Below are positions 27,410 to 35,322 of a DNA stretch of 64,000 nucleotides, one piece after another (position 1 is the first letter of the stretch; each line of letters begins with the position of its first letter). The stretch is from Haliscomenobacter hydrossis DSM 1100 (GTDB lineage Bacteria; Bacteroidota; Bacteroidia; Chitinophagales; Saprospiraceae). The position numbers and the translations under genes were made by a program. The notes beneath the pieces are model-generated. The model did not search any database. It saw nothing but the letters and a program-made list of their open reading frames with translations, and had not been told where the DNA came from. Location of the stretch: the NCBI RefSeq assembly GCF_000212735.1, contig NC_015510.1:7937001-8001000 (forward strand), in the 5' to 3' direction.

Positions 27410-27937
27410 ATGAGAAGCTGGCTTGTCTTTTGGAGGTTCGCAGCCATTTCCACCTTCATTTTATTGCTTTTTGTGACATTTTGGCGTTTTGGGGGTAAGC
27501 CGGAAGCTCCTCGAAATCCGCCAGTTCCTGCGGTCAACGATCAAGCCATTCCAGATCAGGACAACACGACCATGCAGATAGATACCGTGGATGAAGTTGA
27601 AAAACGAAAGGAGTATTTGCGCGAATTTTGGGATAAAATGGTGCGGATAGACCTGCTGAGTTACAAGCCCCGTGATTTTGGTGGTATAAACAACGTGGTG
27701 ATCAAAGTACGCAACCACATGGAGTTTGATGCCGAATTAATTTTGGTGGAAGTGAAGTACATTTTGGCAAATGGCAAAGTTTGGAAAACCCTGACGGTTC
27801 CGGTACACAACATTCCAGCAAACGGTCAAAGCCCCAGGATACAAATAGCCGATAGTCCCAGGGGAAAGACCCTGCAAATGAAACCCATTGGTATTGTTTG
27901 TAAAGGCATCGGTATTGAGCAGGAGCTACGGAAATGA
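27410..27937 (+). CDS. Membrane-anchored protein of unknown function (175 aa)
   Basis: One N-terminal helix (AAISTFILLLFVTFWRF) is followed by a proline-rich polar linker. A beta-rich domain of about 90 residues then contains NNVVIKVRNHMEFDAELILV and VKYILANGKVWKTLTVPV. The domain resembles FxLYD-like or other small beta-sandwich folds outside the cytoplasm, but this is not certain. It is convergent with the response regulator gene, with only 5 bp between the stops. Confidence 0.65.
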   Translation: MRSWLVFWRFAAISTFILLLFVTFWRFGGKPEAPRNPPVPAVNDQAIPDQDNTTMQIDTVDEVEKRKEYLREFWDKMVRIDLLSYKPRDFGGINNVVIKVRNHMEFDAELILVEVKYILANGKVWKTLTVPVHNIPANGQSPRIQIADSPRGKTLQMKPIGIVCKGIGIEQELRK

Positions 27938-27942
27938 TGATT

Positions 27943-28638
27943 CTATTCTTTGATCTTCAAAATAAAGCCCACCTTAAACACATTTTCAATGCTAATCCTG
28001 GGGTCATTGCGCAGCATTTTGCGCAAGCGCGAAATAAATACGTCAAAACTCCGCCCCAGGAAATAGTCTTTTTCGCCGTAAATCCGCTCTACAGCGTCAT
28101 CGCGGCGCAGGATGTTGTTTTGGTGTAAACACAGTAGACGGAGCACTTCATTTTCTTTTTCGGTAATGCGTTCGATCTGATTTTGGTACACCAGTTCTTG
28201 TTTGGTGTAATCGAAGTAATAATCTCCGATGCTGAACTGAGCTTGGGGTTCTTCTACCGTCTGGTGCAGACTACGCCGCAAAATTACCGCAATTTTGCAC
28301 AGCAATTCTTCTTCCTCAAAGGGTTTGGTGATGTAATCTTCTGCTCCCAGTGCATATCCTTTGAGGCGATCTTCCTTCAAGACCCGGGCGGTGAGGAATA
28401 AAAAAGGAATCTGGGTATTTTCCAATCGAATTTGTTTGGCCACTTGAAAACCATCGGTGTCGCCCAACATCACATCCAGAATACACAAATCGAAGGCTTG
28501 TTTTTTGAATTGTTCCAGGCCCGTTTGTCCATTGCGGGCCAATTTGACGCTGTAACCTTCTGATTCCAGCAATTCCATGAGCAAAAAACCCAAACTCAGG
28601 TCATCTTCTACTATCAGTACATTTCCTTTATGGGCCAT
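27943..28638 (-). CDS. OmpR-family response regulator
   Basis: The receiver domain occupies residues 1-120, with acidic residues EDD at 11-13, phospho-acceptor Asp55 in CILDVMLGD, a conserved TAR and KPF. It is followed by a winged-helix effector domain of the OmpR/PhoB type (block ITEKENEVLRLLCLHQN and the recognition region SFDVFISRLRKMLR). It is encoded 6 bp after its partner histidine kinase, so the two are co-transcribed. OmpR-type regulators bind direct repeats of about 11 bp. Three such repeats lie upstream of the kinase gene at 29941-29973. Confidence 0.93.
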   Translation of the reverse strand: MAHKGNVLIVEDDLSLGFLLMELLESEGYSVKLARNGQTGLEQFKKQAFDLCILDVMLGDTDGFQVAKQIRLENTQIPFLFLTARVLKEDRLKGYALGAEDYITKPFEEEELLCKIAVILRRSLHQTVEEPQAQFSIGDYYFDYTKQELVYQNQIERITEKENEVLRLLCLHQNNILRRDDAVERIYGEKDYFLGRSFDVFISRLRKMLRNDPRISIENVFKVGFILKIKE

Positions 28639-28644
28639 CGGTGC

Positions 28645-29883
28645 TTATTTTAAAGGAAAACTCAGGGAAAAACAGGTTCCGTGTTTGTGTTCACTGGCTA
28701 CTGCAATGTTGCCCTTGTGCAAATCCACAATTTTTTTGACATAAGCCAGCCCCAAACCAAACCCACTAAAACGTTTGGCCGTTGCTTCTTCACCCCGGTT
28801 GAACTCTTTAAAAACGCTGGACAATTCATGTTCACAAATGCCCACACCATTGTCGCGGATAGCCACCTGGATTTGATTGTCTCTACTTGTCTCCAGCAAA
28901 ATATGGATATTGGGGGTCGTATCGCAATACTTCAAGGCATTGTCGATGAGGTTGCGGAACGCGTTGCGCAGGTGCAGTACATCGCCGTACATAGGGGGTA
29001 AACTGCCCCGCACTTCCAGGTCCACCACTGCTTCTTTTTCGCGAATGGAGGGCGTGAGGTCTTCGATGATTTCACGGATCAAATTTTCCAAATCCAGACT
29101 TTGGCGTTGTAAGGGGTTTTTATTGAACTCCAAACTGGCCATTTGTAAAAACCGCTCAATCTGTTGAATCAACTGATTGCTTTCCTTGGTGATGACTTGT
29201 AAAACCTGATCGTCTTTTAATTCCGGTTTTTTGCGGCCCAATAATCCGGCAGCCAATTTAATGTTTGTCAGTGGCGTTTTGAATTCATGCGCCATGTGGT
29301 TGAAAAAATCGAGATTTTGATCCGCCAGGCGCTTTTGCTTCAAGAGGTAATAACTGGCCGCAAAAAAGACCAGCAAGATGGCACCCAATATCAATGCCGA
29401 ACTCCCGATCATCACATTCATGCGCTGCAGGATGTAATTTTGTTTGGTCGGAAAATTGAGGGTCAGGCGGCGGGTATCATCGGTTACCAGTGGATCTAGG
29501 GCACAGGAGAATGCAGTAGCCTCTTCTGCTGTGCCAAATGGACTTGGTTTGACCACATTGACCGAATAAGGCAAGTTGATGTTGTAAAAAGCCAGGGAGC
29601 GATCCAAGTTTTTGCGCAACTGAGAATCGCTCAGGATCATACTTTCGGGCACCATTTCTGCACAACAAGCCCCTTGGTTGTTGGCGCAAGTCATGACCAC
29701 CGTGCTTTGGGGTTCTTCCGCAGTGGTTTGCACGGCGTCACAAAGGGCCATGTCGACACGGTGCTCAAATTGCTCATCCAGCAATTCTCGCGAGTAGTTC
29801 ATCCAACGCACCTGGATGGCGATCAAACCTAGCAAAGCCAGGCATGCGGCGGCGATTACAATTTTTATTCGATTCGTTCTCAT
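28645..29883 (-). CDS. Membrane sensor histidine kinase with Cys-containing periplasmic domain
   Basis: Two helices (about residues 7-24 and 158-181) bracket a periplasmic domain of about 130 residues. The HisKA segment FFNHMAHEFKTPLTNIKLA contains phospho-acceptor His199. The ATPase domain shows the N box (LRNAFRNLIDNALKY), G1 box (IRDNGVGI) and G2 box (GFGLGLAYVKKIV). The periplasmic domain has cysteines at 66, 73, 74 and 127 (TCANNQGACCAEM), unusual for a sensor domain and suggestive of metal or redox sensing. It is upstream of the OmpR-type regulator by 6 bp and divergent from a Cys-rich secreted protein, the likely target. Confidence 0.93.
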   Translation of the reverse strand: MRTNRIKIVIAAACLALLGLIAIQVRWMNYSRELLDEQFEHRVDMALCDAVQTTAEEPQSTVVMTCANNQGACCAEMVPESMILSDSQLRKNLDRSLAFYNINLPYSVNVVKPSPFGTAEEATAFSCALDPLVTDDTRRLTLNFPTKQNYILQRMNVMIGSSALILGAILLVFFAASYYLLKQKRLADQNLDFFNHMAHEFKTPLTNIKLAAGLLGRKKPELKDDQVLQVITKESNQLIQQIERFLQMASLEFNKNPLQRQSLDLENLIREIIEDLTPSIREKEAVVDLEVRGSLPPMYGDVLHLRNAFRNLIDNALKYCDTTPNIHILLETSRDNQIQVAIRDNGVGICEHELSSVFKEFNRGEEATAKRFSGFGLGLAYVKKIVDLHKGNIAVASEHKHGTCFSLSFPLK

Positions 29884-29940
29884 ATCGTTGAAGCAAAAAT
29901 CTTTTGCAAAAAAACACCAAAAACTTCAGCAAAAGGGTAT

Positions 29941-29973
29941 TTTAACAGCCGTTTAACAAGTGAATAACAGCCG
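29941..29973. promoter_or_regulatory. Three exactly phased 11-bp direct repeats, likely OmpR-type operator
   Basis: TTTAACAGCCG, TTTAACAAGTG and AATAACAGCCG follow each other without a gap. The TAACA core is at 29943, 29954 and 29965. An 11-bp repeat period is the standard layout for OmpR/PhoB-type dimers. The site ends 28 bp before a -7 element (TACCTTTG, 30002-30009) for the Cys-rich gene and replaces the missing -33 box, as expected for an activator site. Confidence 0.7.
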
Positions 29974-30001
29974 AGAAACACCTCGGAGGCACTTGCCATG
30001 C

Positions 30002-30009
30002 TACCTTTG
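30002..30009 (+). promoter_or_regulatory. -7 promoter element of the Cys-rich gene
   Basis: TACCTTTG matches the Bacteroidota TAnnTTTG consensus and lies 68 bp before the ATG at 30078. There is no TTG at the usual -33 distance; the 11-bp operator repeats lie upstream instead. This suggests an activator-dependent promoter. Confidence 0.55.
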
Positions 30010-30077
30010 CATTGTTGAATAACCACAACACCGGTAGCTCAGCGGAACTGAGTGAATCTATTTAACCAATTAATCTC

Positions 30078-30488
30078 ATGCGTTACACATTCCTATTGCT
30101 GTTTGGCCTGATGTGCTTAGGCTTAAACACCATGAACGCCCAATCTTGTTGCTCCAAGGCCAGTACTGCTGCTGCCAATGTTTCTGAAAAGAAATGCGAC
30201 ATGAGCAAATCTACGGCCAGCGTTGCTAGCACCAATTGCCACGAGAAGGCAAGCACTGCCAGCACTGCCCAGGCCGCTGCATCTCCAGTTGGGGTATTTG
30301 TAAGTGGAGGTGTAACTTCTACTTCAACCAAGGCTTGTGACCCAAGTACTTGTGACCTCACCAACTGTGATCTGACCAAATGCGATCCAAGCAAGTGTGA
30401 TCCCAGCAAATGCCCAAAATCTGGCGCGATGAAGGCTTCTACAGCCAAAGCACCAGCTAAAACGGCAAAAGCAGTAACCTCGCTTTAA
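30078..30488 (+). CDS. Secreted Cys-rich protein with Cys-Asp pentad repeats (136 aa)
   Basis: The signal peptide ends near LNTMNAQ. The mature protein is rich in Ala, Ser, Thr and Lys and contains CC at 24-25, C40 and C54. A block follows in which cysteine recurs every five residues (87, 92, 97, 102, 107, 112), mostly as CD[PL][ST]x. Regular Cys spacing of this kind could bind several metal ions or form a disulfide ladder. The gene is divergent from the histidine kinase/response regulator operon and preceded by the phased operator, so it is probably that system's output. No known family is recognised. Confidence 0.75.
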   Translation: MRYTFLLLFGLMCLGLNTMNAQSCCSKASTAAANVSEKKCDMSKSTASVASTNCHEKASTASTAQAAASPVGVFVSGGVTSTSTKACDPSTCDLTNCDLTKCDPSKCDPSKCPKSGAMKASTAKAPAKTAKAVTSL

Positions 30489-30640
30489 CGAATTCGAGGG
30501 TTCGGGAGTTCGATGGTTCGAGGGTCTGGGAAAGTCTATATTTTATAGATGGGTTTAAGGATTTATTTTGGCTAAATCAAGTCAGATGTATTACTTTTGA
30601 CCCGACCCCAAACATTCGAACCCTCGAACCTTCGAACTTT
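30489..30640. repeat. Inverted TTCGAGGG/CCCTCGAA arms around the purC promoter
   Basis: AATTCGAGGGTTCGGGAGTTCG-type units at 30489-30530 are mirrored by CATTCGAACCCTCGAACCTTCG-type units at about 30611-30640. About 75 bp, including the predicted purC promoter, lie between the arms. The left arm begins at the stop codon of the Cys-rich gene and the right arm ends 3 bp before purC. The units are related to the GAACCCYC array at 21811. Confidence 0.8.
30567..30599 (+). promoter_or_regulatory. Predicted purC promoter
   Basis: TTTG at 30567-30570 and TACTTTTG at 30592-30599 fit the Bacteroidota -33 and -7 elements with 21 bp between them. The start of purC is 45 bp downstream of the -7 element. 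Confidence 0.55.
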
Positions 30641-30643
30641 CAA

Positions 30644-31597
30644 ATGATGCTTCCTGAACAACACGCCATACGCGAAAGCAATTTTCAACTGCCCGGGCAA
30701 ACCGCTTTTTATCGCGGCAAAGTACGCGATGTATACACCCTGGGCGAGCAACTCCTGATGGTTGCTTCCGACCGCATTTCGGCTTTTGATTACGTCCTGC
30801 CGCGCCCCATCCCTTACAAAGGACAAGTGTTGAATCAAATAGCCGCCCACTTTTTAAAAGCTACCGCCGACATTGTCCCCAACTGGTTGCAGGCTACTCC
30901 TGACCCGAATGTGGCCATCGGGCACGCTTGTGAACCTTTTCGGGTCGAAATGGTCATTCGGGCTTATCTGGTTGGGCATTCCGCCCGCGTATACGCCATC
31001 GGTGAACGTAGTCTTTGTGGCATTTCCTTACCGGAGGGCTTACGTGAAAACGACCCGTTTCCAACCCCCATCATCACTCCCGCTACCAAGGCCGAAGAAG
31101 GACACGATGAAGGCATCAGTCGGGAAGACATTATCGCCAAAGGCATTGTTGCTGAAGCTGATTATATTCAACTGGAGACTTACACCCGCGCCCTCTTTCA
31201 ACGGGGGACCGAAATGGCGGCAAAACAAGGCCTGATTCTGGTGGATACCAAGTACGAATTTGGCAAAAAAGACGGCCAAATTTACGTCATTGACGAAATC
31301 CATACGCCCGACAGTTCACGTTATTTTTACCTGGAAGGCTACGCCGAACGCCAGGCCAAAGGAGAACGCCAGAAACAACTTTCCAAAGAATTTGTGCGCG
31401 AATGGCTGATTGAAAATGGATTTCAAGGCAAACCTGGGCAGACCATTCCCGCGATGTCAGATGAATTTGTGTGGGAAATCTCCAATCGCTACATCGAGTT
31501 GTACGAGCGCATCACCGGGACGGCTTTTGTGAAGGCGGATACGGCGAATATTGCGGAGCGGATTTATCAGAATGTCTTGGCGTGGATGGAAAAATGA
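30644..31597 (+). CDS. purC: Phosphoribosylaminoimidazole-succinocarboxamide synthase (SAICAR synthetase)
   Basis: The 317-residue protein begins with the substrate/nucleotide loop [20 protein letters not shown] and contains [12 protein letters not shown]. Later blocks are [40 protein letters not shown] and [13 protein letters not shown], all diagnostic of SAICAR synthetase. The enzyme joins aspartate to CAIR using ATP in de novo purine synthesis. The length matches the longer eukaryote-like/Bacteroidota PurC type. Two adjacent ATG codons (30644 and 30647) could start it. It stands apart from other purine genes in this window and has its own predicted promoter. Confidence 0.96.
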   Translation: MMLPEQHAIRESNFQLPGQTAFYRGKVRDVYTLGEQLLMVASDRISAFDYVLPRPIPYKGQVLNQIAAHFLKATADIVPNWLQATPDPNVAIGHACEPFRVEMVIRAYLVGHSARVYAIGERSLCGISLPEGLRENDPFPTPIITPATKAEEGHDEGISREDIIAKGIVAEADYIQLETYTRALFQRGTEMAAKQGLILVDTKYEFGKKDGQIYVIDEIHTPDSSRYFYLEGYAERQAKGERQKQLSKEFVREWLIENGFQGKPGQTIPAMSDEFVWEISNRYIELYERITGTAFVKADTANIAERIYQNVLAWMEK

Positions 31598-31672
31598 GCC
31601 TCCCCGAATTCTACCGTAATGCCGATTACTCCTTTGATGCAAAATCTGAGGTGACGCTAAGGTTTCTAAAGT

Positions 31673-32005
31673 TTCTTAGGTCTGTCGATTACCCACAAAT
31701 CCAAAAATAAGATTCGTGGTTGATATTGAGCATTTTACCGTGGCCTCAGAACCCCCGACCCCTAAAGGGGAGTACATTTTCGGGTAATAACCAATCGTAC
31801 AGCACCTTCAAAGGGCGTATTTTTAGGCTAACGTAAGCTGTACTCCCCTTTAGGGGTCGGGGGTTCTGAGACAAAAGCACAATCTCGGATTCAATATGCG
31901 GATTTGTGGGTAATCGACAGGTCTTAGGTGGTAAAAAAAACTGCTTAGTAGGATATTCTTTCAGCACCTAAGAAACCTGAGACACTCAAGGAACCACCTA
32001 AGAAA
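31673..32005. repeat. Nested perfect inverted repeats in a 400-bp gap
   Basis: An outer 21-bp perfect pair (31682-31702 and 31900-31920, CTGTCGATTACCCACAAATC) encloses a perfect 32-bp pair (31745-31776 and 31839-31870). CTTAGGT flanks both ends (31675-31681 and 31923-31929), like a target duplication. Further copies of CACCTAAGAAA follow at 31964-32003. The structure resembles a small non-coding mobile element (MITE-like), with no gene inside. The whole gap between purC and the dehydrogenase is occupied by it. Confidence 0.85.
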
Positions 32006-33209
32006 TGTTCCCTTCCACATACCCCTGCAAATATGCATACCTCGCTGTCAAATGCCCCTCCTCCGCAATCGTGGCGCGCTCCAAAACATGGCTTTCGGCA
32101 TTAAAAAACTCCGGCAGAATGCGGTGAATAAACATCGATCCAAACGCCGTAGAGGCATCCCGGGGTAGTTCATTGGGCAAGTTATCGATGCTCATCATGT
32201 CGATGCAATGCTCCTGATAGGGCGCACATTCAGCTTCTGTAAATGGATCGTACCCAAATACTGGATCGGCGATAGTAGACGCTTTAAGTGTAGAGGGAAT
32301 CGAAGAAATGGGTGCCAGGTCACAAGTAATGTCGGCAATGACCCGAATGTGAAAATCGGAGCGCCGCATGTCCGCCTTGCTGAAAAAAGCGGGCGCACGA
32401 TTGTCCCAAAAAATGCCGTTGATCAGAATGTCCGCAGTTTGAAAATAAGGCTCAAAAATGCTGCGGTATTCCTCCGGGTGGCTGCGGTAACGTTGCACAT
32501 CAAAATGATGCCGGTCTTTTCTACCCGCATAATCCTGCGAGTGGAGAATGGTAAAAACGGGTTCTTTAAAATCCTCCATCAAAAATTCAATGGGATCAAC
32601 CTCGCGGATGCCCATATCTTGAAGTACCGCCGCTGCGCCAACTCCAACTCTGCCGCCACCGGTAAGCACAATTTTGATGGCAGGAAAAGGTGTTTTTTTA
32701 TACATTTCAAAGGCTTCCGCGTAGTCTTTGCAGTCTTTCATCCTTTTCATCGAAAATGCTCCAGTGCGTTGAGCGTATGTCCAGAGGGCATTGTGTGCCC
32801 CCACCATTCCGGCAAATTTGCCGAAAGCAATCAAGCGTTGGCCCTGCTCATCGGTGAGCACCTCATAGTCGATCATGCGGATTTTTTTGGCCAAAATCGT
32901 TTGCAAGAGTTTGCGGTTGTAAGTTTGTTCCTTGATGGTGTGGGAGAAAAAAAAGTAGGTCTTTTCAGGGATGAGCATTTCAGTGGGAACCTCTTTGACC
33001 CCCATCAGTATGTCACAATCACTCAGGTCTTCGGATAGCTCAATGCCCACCTCCAGGTATTCTTCATCCGCAAAACAACGCCCGGGAGCTGGTTGTACCC
33101 GAATTTTCACAGGGAACTCCTTCTGTGCCAATACACAGTGATTGGGGTTGAGCGGAACCCGAGCGTCCGGAGGAACCTTGCCTTCCCGGATGATGCCAAT
33201 TTTTAACAT
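31998..33209 (-). CDS. NAD(P)-dependent dehydrogenase of the alanine/saccharopine dehydrogenase family
   Basis: The N-terminus (MLKIGIIREGKVPPDARVPL) is the substrate-domain opening of the alanine dehydrogenase / transhydrogenase / saccharopine dehydrogenase family. A glycine-rich nucleotide segment occurs near residue 183 (IVLTGGGRVGVGAA). The C-terminal half has ADITCDLAPISSIPSTLKAS, which fits saccharopine dehydrogenase (lysine-forming, LYS1-like). It likely catalyses an NAD-linked reductive amination; lysine metabolism is the best guess. The stop codon lies at the edge of a repeat-filled gap, and it has no co-oriented close neighbour. Confidence 0.8.
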   Translation of the reverse strand: MLKIGIIREGKVPPDARVPLNPNHCVLAQKEFPVKIRVQPAPGRCFADEEYLEVGIELSEDLSDCDILMGVKEVPTEMLIPEKTYFFFSHTIKEQTYNRKLLQTILAKKIRMIDYEVLTDEQGQRLIAFGKFAGMVGAHNALWTYAQRTGAFSMKRMKDCKDYAEAFEMYKKTPFPAIKIVLTGGGRVGVGAAAVLQDMGIREVDPIEFLMEDFKEPVFTILHSQDYAGRKDRHHFDVQRYRSHPEEYRSIFEPYFQTADILINGIFWDNRAPAFFSKADMRRSDFHIRVIADITCDLAPISSIPSTLKASTIADPVFGYDPFTEAECAPYQEHCIDMMSIDNLPNELPRDASTAFGSMFIHRILPEFFNAESHVLERATIAEEGHLTARYAYLQGYVEGNIS

Positions 33210-33562
33210 AAATAAGGTCTGGTTAGGGATATTACAAGTGCAATATTACGCTAAAAAAATGTTACCCGTCTTCTTTGGTCATGACGAATCGGGAGCTGAA
33301 AAATAAAAATCAAAAATATTTTTTCCATATAAGTGACTTTTAAATAACCTCCCGTCTTAAAGAATGTAAAACGAATTGAACGACCAGCTACTGACAAATT
33401 ATCCCAAAAACAACCCAACCGATTATTTTTTTGCATAATCCCATGCTACTTATTCTCCACGTAATGAGCTGGAGAACATAACTATGAGAAAACACAAACA
33501 ATGGCCTTTTGGCCTGGCTTACCATTGCGTGATCGTTCTAACCCAGCGGTCGCGCAATTTTT

Positions 33563-33595
33563 TATTGTGGACTATTGGAACTTTTAATACATTTG
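33563..33595 (+). promoter_or_regulatory. Predicted tmRNA promoter
   Basis: ATTG at 33564-33567 and TACATTTG at 33588-33595 fit the -33 and -7 consensus with 20 bp between. Transcription would start near 33602, about 88 nt before the mature tmRNA 5' end. The 480-bp gap before tmRNA (33210-33689) otherwise holds only the hairpin below and a spurious 61-codon frame. Confidence 0.5.
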
Positions 33596-33610
33596 TCGGG
33601 TTCTATGAAT

Positions 33611-33671
33611 GGTTGAAACGTCCTGATCGCTCGCCGAGCGAAGCCGAGGCGCGGATTAGGACGTTTTAACC
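33611..33671 (+). other. Long hairpin in the 5' leader of pre-tmRNA
   Basis: GGTTGAAACGTCCTGATC pairs with GGATTAGGACGTTTTAACC (two G-U type mismatches), and the loop contains a second palindrome (GCTCGCCGAGC). It ends about 19 nt before the mature tmRNA. It may guide 5' processing or be a separate structured element. Confidence 0.5.
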
Positions 33672-33689
33672 ACACTGTTCATTGAAAAT

Positions 33690-34079
33690 GGGGGCGTAAT
33701 GGTATCGACAGGATTGTCGACTGATTGGTAAGCATGTCGGAGAATGATGGTTCACTCCGTATAAAATGATCATTAACCATAAATGGCGAATCTAACTACG
33801 CCATGGCTGCTTAATTCTAGGAATTAAATAGTCATTGTACGACGGTGCACGGCTCTTCGGAGTCTAGGTCTATGCCTAACCGACCCGCACCCGTACATCA
33901 CCAATGCTAGGCTGGAATAATTGAGTGGCCCGCTCAATTGTTTGAGATCATGGGCTGGGTGCAAGACCGGTGCGTTGCTGGACCTATCCTTGTACTAAGA
34001 CCAAAACAAGTAACTAAACATGTAGAAGCCCAATGAGTGCTTTCTCTGGACGCGAGTTCGACTCTCGCCGCCTCCACCA
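33690..34079 (+). ncRNA. ssrA: Transfer-messenger RNA (tmRNA)
   Basis: The tRNA-like ends pair GGGGGCG (33690-33696) with CGCCTCC (about 34069-34075) as a 7-bp acceptor stem. The 3' end is followed by A and an encoded CCA (34077-34079). GAGTTCGACTCTC forms the T arm. The reading frame at 33785-33814 encodes GESNYAMAA then TAA; the AMAA ending is like the tag known from Cytophaga. Several pseudoknot-like stems follow, for example GAGTGGCCCGCTC. It rescues stalled ribosomes and tags products for proteolysis. Confidence 0.97.
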
Positions 34080-34080
34080 A

Positions 34081-34125
34081 AACCGGGAACCCCTGTAAAC
34101 ACTAGGGTTCCCGGTTGTCTTTTGT
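34081..34125 (+). terminator. Terminator of ssrA
   Basis: AACCGGGAACCC (34081-34092) and GGGTTCCCGGTT (34105-34116) form a perfect 12-bp stem, followed by GTCTTTTGT. It starts 1 nt after the mature tmRNA 3' end. Confidence 0.9.
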
Positions 34126-34142
34126 CTACGACGCTTTTCCGC

Positions 34143-34595
34143 TTACTTGCCCACGATGTCCGTTTGCATGGGACCAAGGATCGCCAGCAAATCGTCCTTT
34201 TCTTTTTGTGGTACTTTGAATTTGTCAAGAGCAGCCACCAAGTCACCAACCAGTGCGTTGAATTCAGCTTGGGTGATGTTCATCCCTTTGTGGGATTCAA
34301 GCATGGTTTTGCCTTTGTACTGGCAAGGACCACCTGCACCCGCACAAATTTGATCGATCAGGTTGTTGCGCAACAATTGGGTGCGTGATGGACTGGCAAC
34401 GGTTGCTGCAAAACGGGCATTGATCACGTTGTCGCCTACCACATTGGTGAGGAATTGATCAACTACCGCAGAAATGGCAGCTACACCGCCCAAACGGTCG
34501 TAGAGGGTGGGGGTTGCCTCATCATCTTTATCACAAGATACAAGCGCAAACGAGGCCAAAAACAGGATGGCCAACAATCGGATTGAGTTTTTCAT
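34143..34595 (-). CDS. Group I truncated hemoglobin, lipoprotein form
   Basis: A lipoprotein signal (ASFALVSC, lipidated Cys21) precedes a globin domain of about 120 residues that opens with TLYDRLGGVAAISAVVDQFL. It contains the heme-ligand histidine His102 in LESHKGMNI, equivalent to the proximal (F8) His of TrHbN proteins. Group I truncated globins bind O2 or NO. A lipid-anchored copy would act in the periplasm or at the cell surface, which is less usual but seen in Bacteroidota. It follows a membrane protein gene by 40 bp on the same strand. Confidence 0.9.
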   Translation of the reverse strand: MKNSIRLLAILFLASFALVSCDKDDEATPTLYDRLGGVAAISAVVDQFLTNVVGDNVINARFAATVASPSRTQLLRNNLIDQICAGAGGPCQYKGKTMLESHKGMNITQAEFNALVGDLVAALDKFKVPQKEKDDLLAILGPMQTDIVGK

Positions 34596-34635
34596 AAATG
34601 AATAGAATTGAATTGATGAATTAAGTTTGAGTGGA

Positions 34636-35103
34636 TCAACCGAAGTTCAAGCGTTTTTGCATCGGCAGCATGAAGAGGGAAAGCACAAGGCTCCCCATAA
34701 ACAACAAGCCCGCCCAGAACAAGTACCCCGGGAAAGCCGCGATTAAGCTCATGGGAACTGGACAAGCGGGCCCCGCAGGTTTTTCGAATACTTTTTTGTT
34801 GATCGGGGTGCTGGTGTTGGCCTGAAGTTTGGCCAATAAAGCATTTTCGGTAAGTGCATTGGTGTAACTCAATACCAGCAAACCAGAAGCCGGATTGAAG
34901 GTGGTTGCGGTGATGCCGGGCCATTGCCGGGTACGCTGTGCCAAGGTTTCTCCTTCTGCTGTACTGATGCCCTTTACATCAAAAGCAGTGTAAGTCACCA
35001 GGGGCAAATCATCACTTGGTGAATAAGGTTTGCGCAGGCCGATCCAGGCAGCGAGACATACAACTGCCAGGACGAGCAAAAGAACTTGAATCTTTCTCAT
35101 CAT
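34636..35103 (-). CDS. Two-helix membrane protein of unknown function (155 aa)
   Basis: An N-terminal helix (VLLLVLAVVCLAAWIGL) and a C-terminal helix (YLFWAGLLFMGSLVLSLFML) enclose about 90 residues. Its part TYTAFDVKGISTAEGETLAQ followed by LVLSYTNALTENALLAKL resembles a heavy-metal-associated (ferredoxin-like) fold without the CxxC metal motif. It is 40 bp upstream of the globin lipoprotein and probably co-transcribed, so it may serve the same pathway. No family is assigned. Confidence 0.65.
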   Translation of the reverse strand: MMRKIQVLLLVLAVVCLAAWIGLRKPYSPSDDLPLVTYTAFDVKGISTAEGETLAQRTRQWPGITATTFNPASGLLVLSYTNALTENALLAKLQANTSTPINKKVFEKPAGPACPVPMSLIAAFPGYLFWAGLLFMGSLVLSLFMLPMQKRLNFG

Positions 35104-35322
35104 CGGATAAATTTAGTAATGTATTTTAGCTGAAGTGACGCTGATGCAATGGCTACAAGGAATTTTTAAAGGGATACTTTCAACAATTGGAATAATTTGA
35201 GGTGTTATTTAGGTGTTAAAATATCTTACGAAGACCGGATTGATTTTGGATTTACAACCCATGACATTTTTGCAAAAAAAGAGCATCTTTACAACAAGTC
35301 TATTTTAAAATCCCGATCATCC

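Noticed and set aside
32208-33038. 276-codon plus-strand frame opposite the saccharopine/alanine dehydrogenase-like gene
   Set aside because: Shadow frame; the minus strand has a complete NAD-binding enzyme.
33484-33669. 61-codon frame before tmRNA
   Set aside because: It covers the predicted tmRNA promoter and leader hairpin and has no recognisable features.
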